Assembly: GCA_029203145.1 (NCBI GenBank)
Contig: CP119309.1
Coordinates: 1,141,001-1,205,000 of the forward strand
Reading direction: 5' to 3'
Length of the DNA stretch: 64,000 nucleotides
Source of the DNA: Candidatus Brevundimonas phytovorans
GTDB lineage: Bacteria > Pseudomonadota > Alphaproteobacteria > Caulobacterales > Caulobacteraceae
Shown here piece by piece: positions 1 through 7,394 of the stretch (the first letter of the stretch is position 1; the number at the start of each line of letters is the position of its first letter). The position numbers and the translations under genes are program-made. A model generated the notes under the pieces. The model saw nothing but the letters and a program-made list of their open reading frames with translations, was not told the origin of the DNA and did not search any database.

Positions 1-381
1 AAGACCCTCCAGCGGGGCTGGCGCGCCCTTGTGCGCGGGGCGGTTGCGCATCGCCTCGACGACATCGACGAGCACCTGTGGACCTGGCGCGCCGACAGCT
101 TCCTGCCGCATGGCCTGGCCTCAGAGGCGCACGCCGTTCGCCAGCCCATCCTTCTGTCCGAATCGGGCGAGAACCTGAATGGTGCTCAGGCGCTGTTCAT
201 CGTGGATGAGTCAGAGCTGGGGGCCACGGAAGGGTACGAGCGGTGCTTCATCATTTTCGACGGTCGAAACGAACAGGCGTTGCAGCAGGCGCGCGAACGC
301 TGGCGCACGCTGAAGGCGGTCGGCGCCAATCTGGCCTATTGGAAGCAGACGGACGAGGGGCGCTGGGAAAAGGCGGCCTGA
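1..381 (+). CDS. holC: DNA polymerase III chi subunit, 3' part
   Basis: The frame is open from base 1 (beginning KTLQRGWRALVRG) and ends with TGA at 379-381, so the start codon lies outside the window. The pattern RGWRALVR, then HLWTWRADSFLPHGLA, then a QPILLS segment and a late FDGRNEQALQQARERW helix is that of HolC, the chi subunit of the replicative polymerase clamp loader, which links the clamp loader to single-strand binding protein. About 126 residues are visible, so only a short N-terminal piece is missing. The next gene, a lipoprotein, probably begins inside the last 45 bases. The GTG at 31 is an internal valine codon, not a likely start. Assignment rests on family resemblance recognised by eye. 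Confidence 0.85.
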   Translation, partial: KTLQRGWRALVRGAVAHRLDDIDEHLWTWRADSFLPHGLASEAHAVRQPILLSESGENLNGAQALFIVDESELGATEGYERCFIIFDGRNEQALQQARERWRTLKAVGANLAYWKQTDEGRWEKAA

Positions 382-716
382 TCGTCTCTCTTGCCGCCTT
401 GGGGCTGCTGGCGGTCGCCGGCTGCTCATCCTCGTCGCCCACGACGCGCGCCTCCGCACCCAGCATGGTCGAGCAGGCCCGGCAGAGCCAGCCGGTCGGC
501 ACGCGCATGCCGCAAGGCGAGGCCGATATGTGCAAGGCGGGAGATCTGCAATGGCTGGTCGGGAAACCACGCACCGAGATACCCGTTCCGGTGGATGTGG
601 TGAACCGCAGGGTGGTCTGCACCACCTGTCCCGTCACTGAAGACTATTCGCCTTACCGATTGAATATATTCTACAATCAGCAAACCGGCATCGTCGAGCG
701 CGTGAGCTGCGGCTAG
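339..716 (+). CDS. I78-family peptidase-inhibitor-like lipoprotein, copy 1
   Basis: This reads as a small exported lipoprotein: a hydrophobic stretch ends in the lipobox LAVAGC, followed by a Ser/Thr-rich linker and one I78-type domain (MCKAGDLQWLVG near the start, ITPVP-like middle, then a DYSPYRLNIFY strand and a final ERVSCG). I78 proteins are elastase/subtilisin-type peptidase inhibitors in characterised members; inhibition here is inferred. The segment that is usually a plain arginine/proline loop carries CTTC. The start is uncertain. TTG at 339 gives a charged n-region (MEADGRGALGKGG) before the hydrophobic core and overlaps holC; a CTG at 378 is the only other in-frame option close to the signal peptide. 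First of three tandem paralogues. Confidence 0.7.
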   Translation: MEADGRGALGKGGLIVSLAALGLLAVAGCSSSSPTTRASAPSMVEQARQSQPVGTRMPQGEADMCKAGDLQWLVGKPRTEIPVPVDVVNRRVVCTTCPVTEDYSPYRLNIFYNQQTGIVERVSCG

Positions 717-735
717 GTCGAACAGGAGAGACGCC

Positions 736-1023
736 ATGAAGACGATTCTGATGCTGACGGCCTTTGCGGGCGCTGTGGCGCTGTCCGCCTGCGCGCCGGG
801 CATGACCGCGCCGGGCGGCGAGCCGACGCCGGTGATGTGCAAGGCCGGCGACTATCAGGAGTATGTGGGGCGTAACCGCTCTGCCATTCCGACCGCGCCC
901 GCCGGCCGCATCTTCCGTGTCCTGTGCAGCAGCTGCGCCGCCACCATGGACTATCGCGATAACCGCGTGACCTTCACCTATGACGACACCACCAATGTCG
1001 TGACGCGCGTTTCGTGCGGATAA
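736..1023 (+). CDS. I78-family peptidase-inhibitor-like lipoprotein, copy 2
   Basis: The 95-residue product starts MKTILMLTAFAGAVALSAC, a classic lipoprotein signal with lipobox LSAC. The mature part has the same layout as its neighbours: MCKAGDYQEYVGRNRSAIP, then CSSC, TMDYRDNRVTFTY and VTRVSCG at the end. TMDYR and the final RVxCG are hallmark I78 (inhibitor) positions. A good ribosome binding site (ACAGGAGAG) lies just upstream of the ATG. It follows copy 1 by 19 bases and overlaps copy 3 by 10 bases, so the three are probably one transcript. Peptidase inhibition is the family function; the target is unknown, and exported M13 and S10 peptidases lie a few kb away. Confidence 0.85.
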   Translation: MKTILMLTAFAGAVALSACAPGMTAPGGEPTPVMCKAGDYQEYVGRNRSAIPTAPAGRIFRVLCSSCAATMDYRDNRVTFTYDDTTNVVTRVSCG

Positions 1024-1295
1024 GGGCCTTGCCAATCCTGGGGGCGGCTTTGGTCGCCCTCGGGGCCTGCGCCCCGGTCACGACGGCTGAGCCGGTCGAT
1101 CAGGCCCAGCGTTGCGATCCGGCGGCGGGCCAGTCGCTGATCGGCAGCCATGTCGGGGCGGTGGATTTTGCTTCCAACGCCAATGTCCGCATCATCTGCA
1201 CGACCTGCCCGGCGACGATGGATTACCAGGCGGAGCGGACCAATATCCGCTTCAACGACAAGACCGGCATCATCGAAAAGGTCGACTGCGGCTGA
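1014..1295 (+). CDS. I78-family peptidase-inhibitor-like lipoprotein, copy 3
   Basis: This 93-residue product begins at GTG 1014 inside the last codons of copy 2, which suggests translational coupling. The N-terminus MRIRALPILGAALVALGAC is a lipoprotein signal with lipobox ALGAC. The domain repeats the paralogue layout: RCDPAAGQSLIGSHVG, CTTC, TMDYQAERTNIRFN and a final EKVDCG. It is the most diverged of the three at the first motif, where CDPAAGQSL replaces CKAGDxQ. A terminator-like hairpin follows at 1321-1352, ending the unit. Confidence 0.82.
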   Translation: MRIRALPILGAALVALGACAPVTTAEPVDQAQRCDPAAGQSLIGSHVGAVDFASNANVRIICTTCPATMDYQAERTNIRFNDKTGIIEKVDCG

Positions 1296-1320
1296 TCCGC
1301 TTACAAGTCTGAATGACGCC

Positions 1321-1352
1321 AAGCGGGGCGGGTCTAGCGGCCCGTCCCGCTT
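1321..1352. terminator. Rho-independent terminator-like hairpin, convergent genes
   Basis: AAGCGGGGCGGG at 1321-1332 pairs with CCCGTCCCGCTT at 1341-1352 (12 pairs, one G-T) around an 8-base loop. It sits after the I78 cluster and runs into the 3' end of the DUF2164 gene on the other strand, so it could serve both. The T tract is short. Confidence 0.55.
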
Positions 1353-1591
1353 TCGCGTTCCAGAGCGTAGATGGCGTCGGCGATGTCCTCGGCCTTGGCC
1401 GTGACTACGGCCTGGGCGTCGGCCAAGCCTCGATTGTAGAACCAGCCGCCGATCTGACCGCCGAAGAATTCCAGCACCATCTCGGCCTGAAGCTGGCTGA
1501 TGTCCTGATCCAGCTCCTTGCAGAAGAAGTCGCGGATGCGGCCGCCGATGGCGGTGCGCTCCTCCTTGGTGAACTGGATCGGCTTGCTCAT
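1334..1591 (-). CDS. DUF2164 family protein
   Basis: An 85-residue cytoplasmic protein with no signal or membrane segment. The sequence MSKPIQFTKEERTAIGGRIRDFFCKELDQDISQLQAE and the following EFFGGQIGGWFYNRGLADAQ match the small DUF2164 family, whose function is not known. Its ATG overlaps the stop codon of the upstream ABC-F gene (TGATG arrangement at 1589-1593), so the two are likely co-transcribed and translationally coupled. Nothing in the sequence suggests an enzymatic role. Confidence 0.8.
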   Translation of the reverse strand: MSKPIQFTKEERTAIGGRIRDFFCKELDQDISQLQAEMVLEFFGGQIGGWFYNRGLADAQAVVTAKAEDIADAIYALERESGTGR

Positions 1592-3474
1592 CAGGACACG
1601 GCGGCCAGAGCTTCTTCGGCCTCCATCCAGGCGGCCTCGGCGGCCTCCAGATCGGACTGGGTCTTGGCGCGGGCGCGCGTCAAGCCTTCCAGCGCCTTCG
1701 GGTTCGACACAGCGGCGTTGGCCAGGTCGTCGTCGATGCGGCCGACCTCGGCGGCCAGGGCGGCCATGCGTTCTTCGGCTTTCTTCACCGCATGACGCAG
1801 GGTCGAGGGCGACGGTCCTGATTTCTTGTCGTTTTTCTTCTTTCCGCTCTGCGAGGGGGCGGCGGCGACGGCCTCGTCCTTGATCTGGGTTGGTTTGACG
1901 GCTGCGGCCTTGGCGCGGTCGAGGACGAACTTCTGATAGTCGTCCATGTCGCCGTCATAGGGCTTCACCGTGCCGTCGGCGGCCAGCCACAGGCGGTCTG
2001 CGACCATCTCCATCAGCGAGCGGTCGTGAGTGATCAGGATGACGGCGCCGTTATACTCGTTCAGCGCGTCCAGCAGGGCGCGGCGGCTGTCGATGTCCAG
2101 GTGGTTGGTCGGTTCGTCGAGGATCAGGACGTGGGGCGCATCCATCGCCACCATGTTCAGCAGCAGACGGGCGCGCTCGCCGCCCGACAGGCTCTCGACC
2201 GTGGTTTCCTGCTTCTCGAAGCCCAGACCGAACTGGGCCAGCTTGGAGCGGCGGCTGCTTTCGCTGGCCTCCGGCATCGCCCGGCGGATGATCTCCAGCG
2301 GGGTGTCGGTCGGGTCCATGGCCTCGATCTGATGCTGGTGGAACCAGCCCACGCGCATCTTCCGGTCGCGATGCAGTTCGCCGTCGGACACGGTCAGGGC
2401 GCCGGCGATCATCTTGGCGAAGGTCGACTTGCCCGCGCCGTTGACGCCCAGCAGACCGATGCGGTCGTCCAGGTCCATGCGCAGGTACAGATTGCGCAGG
2501 ATGGGCTTGCCGGTCTCATAGCCGACATTGGCGCGTTCCAGACGGATCAGCGGCGGCGCCAGGGGGCGCGGCGGCGACGGCAGGGTGAAGGGGGCGACGC
2601 GTTCCTCGATGGTGGTCGAGACCGGCTCCATCTTGGCCAGGCGCTTCATCCGTGACTGGGCCTGGGCGGCCTTGGAGGCCTTGGCCTTGAAGCGGTCCAC
2701 GAAGGCTTGCAGGTGGGCGCGCTCGGCGTCCTGCTTGGCCTTGGCCGACAGTTGCAGACGGGCCTTCTCGGCGCGCGCCTTCTCGAACATGTCGTAGCCG
2801 CCGGTGTAGAGTTCGAGCTTACGGTTCGCCAGGTGCAGGATGTGGGTGCAGGAGTTGTTCAGCAGTTCGCGGTCGTGGCTGATGATCAGGGCCGTGTGCG
2901 GATACTTCTGCAGGCGGCTTTCCAGCCACAGGGCGCCTTCCAGATCGAGGTAGTTGGTCGGTTCGTCGAGCAGTAGCATGTCCGGTTCGGAGAACAAGGC
3001 CGCCGCCAGGGCCACGCGCATGCGCCAGCCGCCCGAGAACTCGGACATGGGGCGTTGCTGGTCGGCCTGGCTGAAGCCCAGACCGGCCAGGATCTCACCG
3101 GCGCGGGCGGGGGCTGAATCGGCGTCGATGTCGATCAGGCGCGCCCAGATCTCGCCCATCTCCTCAGGCTCGGCCGTTTCCAGCCGGGTCAGCAGGGTGT
3201 GGCGTTCTTCGTCCGCTTCCAGAATGGTGTCCAGCACGCTGTCGGGGGTGGCCGGGTGTTCCTGATCCACCGAGCCGACGCGGGCGGTCTTGGGCAGGCT
3301 GACCTCGTCGCCGTTGGCGGCCAGCTCCCCCAGAATCAGCTTGAACAGCGTCGACTTGCCAATGCCGTTGCGGCCCACCAGGCCGACCTTGGCGCCGGGC
3401 GGCAGGCTGACAGAGGCGTCGTCGAGGAACTGGCGGCCCCAGGCGTTGAACGTCAGGTTGGTGATCTGGAGCAT
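1591..3474 (-). CDS. ABC-F family ribosome-associated ATPase
   Basis: A soluble 627-residue protein with two ABC ATPase domains and no membrane segments. Domain 1 has Walker A GRNGIGKST, signature FSGGWRMRVALAAALF and Walker B MLLLDEPTNYLDLE. Domain 2 has GVNGAGKST, LSGGERARLLL and VLILDEPTNHLDI. Between them lies the charged linker typical of ABC-F proteins (AKASKAAQAQSRMKRLAKM), and the C-terminus carries a Lys-rich then coiled-coil tail (KKKNDKKSG, then AVKKAEERMAALAAEVG). ABC-F proteins act on the ribosome to gate translation; this one is closest in layout to the YheS/Uup type. A resistance role is not indicated by context. DUF2164 follows with overlapping codons. Confidence 0.9.
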   Translation of the reverse strand: MLQITNLTFNAWGRQFLDDASVSLPPGAKVGLVGRNGIGKSTLFKLILGELAANGDEVSLPKTARVGSVDQEHPATPDSVLDTILEADEERHTLLTRLETAEPEEMGEIWARLIDIDADSAPARAGEILAGLGFSQADQQRPMSEFSGGWRMRVALAAALFSEPDMLLLDEPTNYLDLEGALWLESRLQKYPHTALIISHDRELLNNSCTHILHLANRKLELYTGGYDMFEKARAEKARLQLSAKAKQDAERAHLQAFVDRFKAKASKAAQAQSRMKRLAKMEPVSTTIEERVAPFTLPSPPRPLAPPLIRLERANVGYETGKPILRNLYLRMDLDDRIGLLGVNGAGKSTFAKMIAGALTVSDGELHRDRKMRVGWFHQHQIEAMDPTDTPLEIIRRAMPEASESSRRSKLAQFGLGFEKQETTVESLSGGERARLLLNMVAMDAPHVLILDEPTNHLDIDSRRALLDALNEYNGAVILITHDRSLMEMVADRLWLAADGTVKPYDGDMDDYQKFVLDRAKAAAVKPTQIKDEAVAAAPSQSGKKKNDKKSGPSPSTLRHAVKKAEERMAALAAEVGRIDDDLANAAVSNPKALEGLTRARAKTQSDLEAAEAAWMEAEEALAAVS

Positions 3475-3501
3475 GGAAAACGACTGACGTTGAGGTGGCG
3501 G

Positions 3502-3530
3502 TTGGAAAGCGGGGAGGGCGCCGCTATAAG
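3502..3530 (+). promoter_or_regulatory. Putative ndk promoter
   Basis: TTGGAA at 3502-3507 and TATAAG at 3525-3530 are separated by exactly 17 bases, a good match to a housekeeping sigma-70-type promoter. It lies 40 bases upstream of ndk. Predicted from sequence only. Confidence 0.5.
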
Positions 3531-3570
3531 CCCGCGACCCTCAAACTACCAAACCGCAAAGAGTCTTCCC

Positions 3571-3990
3571 ATGACCGAACGCACTTTCTCGATCATCAAA
3601 CCCGACGCCACGCGCCGCAACCTGACCGGCGCGATCAACGCCGTCATCGAAGGCGCAGGCCTGCGCATCGTCGCCCAGCGCCGCATCAAGCTGACCGAAG
3701 CCCAAGCCAAGAAGTTCTACGAAGTGCACGCCGAGCGTCCCTTCTACGGCGAACTGGTTGGCCAGATGATCGCTGAGCCCGTCGTCGTGCAGGTGCTGGA
3801 AGCCGAAGGCGCTGTCGCCAAGTACCGCGAAGTCATGGGCGCCACCAACCCGAACGACGCCGCCGAAGGCACGATCCGCAAGCTGTTCGCCCTGTCGATC
3901 GGCGAGAACTCGGTCCACGGTTCGGACTCGCTGGAAAACGCCGGCATCGAAATCGCTCAGTTCTTCACCGACGCCGACATCGTTGGCTAA
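3571..3990 (+). CDS. ndk: Nucleoside diphosphate kinase
   Basis: The 139-residue product starts MTERTFSIIKPDATRRNLTG and has the catalytic histidine in the signature ENSVHGSDSLENA. It transfers the gamma phosphate from ATP to other NDPs via phospho-histidine and so balances nucleotide pools. Length is standard for bacterial Ndk. The ATG at 3571 was chosen over longer in-frame starts because it gives the canonical N-terminus; the frame upstream is non-coding antisense to the ABC-F gene. It stands alone between a clear promoter and a strong terminator, so it is probably monocistronic. Confidence 0.97.
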   Translation: MTERTFSIIKPDATRRNLTGAINAVIEGAGLRIVAQRRIKLTEAQAKKFYEVHAERPFYGELVGQMIAEPVVVQVLEAEGAVAKYREVMGATNPNDAAEGTIRKLFALSIGENSVHGSDSLENAGIEIAQFFTDADIVG

Positions 3991-4063
3991 GGAGCTTTTG
4001 AGGGGCCGCGATCGTCGGCCCTTCGGGAACTCCCGATCCGACGCGGCTTAGTCGCGACAATTC

Positions 4064-4100
4064 GGCCCGCCTCCGGAACCGGAGGCGGGCCGTTTCGTTT
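4064..4100 (+). terminator. Rho-independent terminator after ndk
   Basis: GGCCCGCCTCCGG (4064-4076) pairs perfectly with CCGGAGGCGGGCC (4079-4091) across a two-base AA gap, followed by GTTTCGTTTT. This is a strong 13 bp stem with a T-rich tail. Confidence 0.85.
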
Positions 4101-4142
4101 TCACGGTCCTGTTACCTGTTCAGCCATCAAGGAAGACCGCCC

Positions 4143-4349
4143 ATGAAGACGATCCTCAAACTGGCTCCGGTTATCGGCGTCGTCGGCCTGTTGGCGGCTT
4201 GCGGTACGACCACGGAACAACGCGCCGCCTCGGGCGCCCTGGGCGGCGCGGTGGCCGGTCAGGCGATCGGCGGCAATACGGGCGCGACCGTCGCCGGCGC
4301 GGCCATCGGCGCGGTGGCGGGGGCTGTGACCACGCCCAAGTCGCACTGA
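4143..4349 (+). CDS. Small glycine-zipper lipoprotein
   Basis: A 68-residue product with an N-terminal lipoprotein signal MKTILKLAPVIGVVGLLAAC (lipobox LLAAC). The rest is a Gly/Ala-rich glycine-zipper segment (SGALGGAVAGQAIGGNTG, then AGAAIGAVAGAV), as in small outer-membrane lipoproteins of the glycine-zipper type. Such proteins sit in or against the outer membrane; no specific function can be assigned. It has its own flanking terminators. Codon use is like the neighbours. Confidence 0.8.
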   Translation: MKTILKLAPVIGVVGLLAACGTTTEQRAASGALGGAVAGQAIGGNTGATVAGAAIGAVAGAVTTPKSH

Positions 4350-4376
4350 TTTCATCGGGCCTGGCCCGGATACAAG

Positions 4377-4409
4377 AACGGCGTCAGCTGCGAAGCTGAC
4401 GCCGTTTTC
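4377..4409. terminator. Bidirectional terminator with GNRA-type loop
   Basis: AACGGCGTCAGCT (4377-4389) pairs perfectly with AGCTGACGCCGTT (4394-4406) around a GCGA loop and is followed by TTTCG. It lies between the convergent glycine-zipper and M13 peptidase genes. GCGA is a stable GNRA tetraloop. Confidence 0.82.
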
Positions 4410-4432
4410 GTGTCCGCTGTCGGACGCGCCGT

Positions 4433-6493
4433 TTACCAGATGCGGGCGCGGCTTTCCGGGGCGATGTACTGCGCCTGATCGGGCGTGACGCCGAAGGCGG
4501 CGTACCAGGCGTCGATGTTGCGCGGCGGGGTCGAGGCGCGGGCGGCGCCCGGCGAGTGCGGGTCGGTCGTCAGTTGCTCCTTAAGCGCGGCCTCGCGCGA
4601 TTTCTCGCGCCAGACCTGAGCCCAGCCGAGGAAGACGCGCTGGTCGCCGGTCAGGCCGTCGATGACGGGCGCCGGCTGGCCGTTCAGGCTGCGGTGATAG
4701 GCGTCCAGGGCCATCAGCAGACCGCCGAGGTCGGCGATGTTCTCGCCCATGGTCAGGTCGCCGTTGATGGGCGTGCCCGCAATCGGCTCCTGAGCATCGT
4801 AGATGGCGCCCAGGACCTTGGCGCGGGCGTCGAAGCGCGCAGCGTCCTCGGGCGTCCACCAGTCGCGCAGGACGCCGTCGGCGTCCGACTTGCGGCCCTG
4901 ATCGTCGAAGCCGTGGGTGATCTCGTGGCCGATGACGGCGCCGATGCCGCCATAGTTGACCGCCGGATCGGCGTGCGGGTCGAAGAAGGGCGGTTGCAGG
5001 ATGGCGGCGGGGAAGACGATCTCGTTGCGCGGCGGGTTGTAGTAGGCGTTCACCGTCTGGGGCGTCATGCCCCATTCCAGCGGATCGACCGGCTGGCCGA
5101 TCTTGCCGCGCTTCCAGGCCCAGTCGAAGGCCGAGGCGCGCTCGACGTTGCCGTAGAGGTCGCCGGCGGACAGCTCCAGGCCGTCATAGCTGCGCCATTT
5201 CTCGGGATAGCCGATCTTGACGCCGAACTTCGACATCTTGAGCAGGGCCTGCTCGCGCGTCGGCTCGCTCATCCAGTCCAGCTTCTTCAGGCGCTCGGTC
5301 ATGGCGGCGCTGAGGTTGGCGACCAGGGCCTCCATCTGGGTCTTGGACGAGGCGGGGAAGTGCAGGCGAACGTATTCCTGGCCCAGAACCTCGCCCAGCT
5401 GGCCGTCGACCAGGGCCACGCCGCGGTTCCAGCGCGGACGGTTTTCGGGCTGACCGCGCAGGGTCTTGCCGCGGAACTCGAAGCGCGAGTCGACAAAGGC
5501 GTCGGACAGATAGGGCCCGGCCTGATCGACGATCTGGAAGGCTTCCCACGCCTTCAGCGTGTCCAGCGAGGTGTCGGCGAAGACCTGGGCGATGCCGGGG
5601 ATGGCGGTGTTTTCCATCAGGACGATGGTCGGCACGTTGGAGATCTGGGCGCCTTGCAGGAAGGCGGTCCAGTCAAAGCCGGGGGCCAGCTTGGCCAGGT
5701 CTGCGGTGGGGGCCGGGTTGTAGATCTTGTCGATCTGGCGACGCTCGACCGTGGTCCAGTGCTTCTCGGCGACCTTGGTCTCGAAGGCGAGGATGTCGGC
5801 GGCGGCCTGCGCCGGGTTGTCCCAACCGGCGGCGGTCAGGGCGCGGGTGATGTAGGCGACATAGGCTTCACGCTGAGGCGCGAAGTCGGCCTTCAGGTAG
5901 TAGTCGCGGTCGGGCAGGCCGAGGCCGCCCTGGCCCATGTAGGCCGAGTTGAGGTTAGGGTTCTGCAGGTCCTCGAACACATCGACGCCGAACAGGGAGC
6001 CGCCGAAGCCGGCGTGGCTCTCGCCCATCAGGCGGGCCATGCCGCTGTGGTCCGCGACGGCGCGGACGGCAGCCAGGTCAGCGGCCAGGGGTTGGGCGCC
6101 CAACTGGTTGACGCGGGCTTCGTCCATGAAGCTGGCGTAGAGGGCGCCGACCTTTTGGGCGTTGGCGTTGGTGGGGTTGGCGGCGCTGGCCTCGATGATC
6201 GATTTCAGCTGGCCCTGGGCGTTTTCGTACAGGACGTCGAACGGGCCGAAACGGGCCTTGTCCGAGGGAATTTCGGTGTTCCGCAGGTAGGTTCCGTTGG
6301 CGTATTCGTTGAAGTCGTCGCCGGGCTTCACCGCCAGGTCGCGACCGCCGAGGTCAAAGCCCCAGGGGTGGATCTGAGGGGCGTCGGCAGCGGCGGCGTG
6401 GCCGGCGTGGGCGTTCTGGGCCGAGGCGGCTTGGGCGGAGAGCGCGAAGGCGAGCGCCAGGCCGGCGGCGCCCATCAGGCGGGTCTTGGACAT
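4433..6493 (-). CDS. Exported M13 family (neprilysin-like) zinc metallopeptidase
   Basis: A 686-residue protein with a signal peptide ending near AQAASAQ (residues 1-26). The mature protein has the M13 zinc motif GHEITHGFDDQGR (HExxH), the third zinc ligand in ENIADLGGL, and the C-terminal substrate-binding CxxW-like end replaced by ARIW. The N-terminal part (ASKIDF-type helical lid) is also present, beginning GFDLGGRDLAVKPGDDFNEYANG. M13 enzymes cleave oligopeptides in the periplasm or at the cell surface. It is likely monocistronic, with a bidirectional terminator downstream. It is not truncated compared with bacterial PepO-type members (~630-700 residues). Confidence 0.93.
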   Translation of the reverse strand: MSKTRLMGAAGLALAFALSAQAASAQNAHAGHAAAADAPQIHPWGFDLGGRDLAVKPGDDFNEYANGTYLRNTEIPSDKARFGPFDVLYENAQGQLKSIIEASAANPTNANAQKVGALYASFMDEARVNQLGAQPLAADLAAVRAVADHSGMARLMGESHAGFGGSLFGVDVFEDLQNPNLNSAYMGQGGLGLPDRDYYLKADFAPQREAYVAYITRALTAAGWDNPAQAAADILAFETKVAEKHWTTVERRQIDKIYNPAPTADLAKLAPGFDWTAFLQGAQISNVPTIVLMENTAIPGIAQVFADTSLDTLKAWEAFQIVDQAGPYLSDAFVDSRFEFRGKTLRGQPENRPRWNRGVALVDGQLGEVLGQEYVRLHFPASSKTQMEALVANLSAAMTERLKKLDWMSEPTREQALLKMSKFGVKIGYPEKWRSYDGLELSAGDLYGNVERASAFDWAWKRGKIGQPVDPLEWGMTPQTVNAYYNPPRNEIVFPAAILQPPFFDPHADPAVNYGGIGAVIGHEITHGFDDQGRKSDADGVLRDWWTPEDAARFDARAKVLGAIYDAQEPIAGTPINGDLTMGENIADLGGLLMALDAYHRSLNGQPAPVIDGLTGDQRVFLGWAQVWREKSREAALKEQLTTDPHSPGAARASTPPRNIDAWYAAFGVTPDQAQYIAPESRARIW

Positions 6494-6602
6494 CGGGTCT
6501 TCCCATGTGGAAACAGCGAGCGGTCTCCGACAGGGCCGGGCCGATCTTGGCCGGGAACCTGCTCCCCCCTGCGACCGCCTGTCGCATTAAAAATCGTTAA
6601 GG

Positions 6603-7223
6603 TTAGGCCTGCCTCTGGCGCGTGACGAAGGCCGCCAGCGTCCGTGGATAGAGGGTGTGTTCCGCTTCCTTGACCCGTTCGGCCAGGGTGTCGGCCGTGT
6701 CGCCGGGCAGGATCGGCACGCGCGCCTGGCCCAGGACGGGGCCTTCATCGACGCCCTCGGTGACCACATGGACGGTGCAGCCCGCCTCGGCGTCGCCGGC
6801 CGCGATGGCGCGGGCGTGGGTGTTGAGGCCCGGATAGAGGGGCAACAGCGACGGGTGGATGTTCAGCATCCGCCCCGCCCATTTCTGCACCAGCCAGGGC
6901 GTCAGCAGGCGCATGTAGCCGGCCAGGGCGATGACCTCGACCTCGCGTTCCACCAGCAGGGCGTCGATGGCGCGCTCATGCGCCTCACGGTCCTTGCCGA
7001 ACGGCTTGTGCTCGACCGTCAGGGTCTCGACCCCGGCGGCGCGCGCCTTATCCAGACCGGCTACGTCGGCGATGTTGGAAATGACGACCACGACCTCATA
7101 CGGCGCGTCAGCCGCCTGACCCGCAGCGATGAGCGAGGCCATGTTGGTGCCGGAGCCGGAGATCAGCACGGCCACGCGCGTCTTGGGCCTCGGGATCGGG
7201 GGCTGGGCGGTTTCAGTCGGCAT
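6603..7223 (-). CDS. purN: Phosphoribosylglycinamide formyltransferase
   Basis: A 206-residue GART (PurN) that formylates GAR in purine synthesis using 10-formyl-THF. The characteristic segments are RVAVLISGSGTNMASLI at the phosphate-binding N-terminus, GYMRLLTPWLV, MLNIHPSLLPLYPGLNTHARAI (catalytic Asn/His) and the EGVDEGPVLGQARVPI region. I chose ATG 7223 (MPTETAQPPIPRPKTRVAVL); longer in-frame starts would add an unconserved leader. PurN is normally next to purM in many alphaproteobacteria; here an opposite-strand S10 peptidase gene lies between them. Confidence 0.95.
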   Translation of the reverse strand: MPTETAQPPIPRPKTRVAVLISGSGTNMASLIAAGQAADAPYEVVVVISNIADVAGLDKARAAGVETLTVEHKPFGKDREAHERAIDALLVEREVEVIALAGYMRLLTPWLVQKWAGRMLNIHPSLLPLYPGLNTHARAIAAGDAEAGCTVHVVTEGVDEGPVLGQARVPILPGDTADTLAERVKEAEHTLYPRTLAAFVTRQRQA

Positions 7224-7394
7224 GGCGCGGCTCGGTCGTCGGATCGGGGAGGACGCGCGAGGGATGCGGCCGCAGCCGCTGCTTGGCAAGCCCATGTCGT
7301 TATTCGGGACGGTACAAAGTCCGTTGCCGGAGTGCCCAGCTTGGCGCTAGCGTCCCGGCGCCGGGGTGTCCGGCGCGTGAGGGGGAGTTTCACA

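Noticed and set aside
1591..3474. ABC-F antibiotic-resistance protein
   Set aside because: The gene sits in a housekeeping context beside DUF2164 and has the layout of the general YheS/Uup group; nothing indicates resistance.
4556..6625. A 689-codon plus-strand open frame opposite the M13 peptidase
   Set aside because: Shadow of the M13 coding strand; the HExxH-containing minus-strand frame is clearly the gene.
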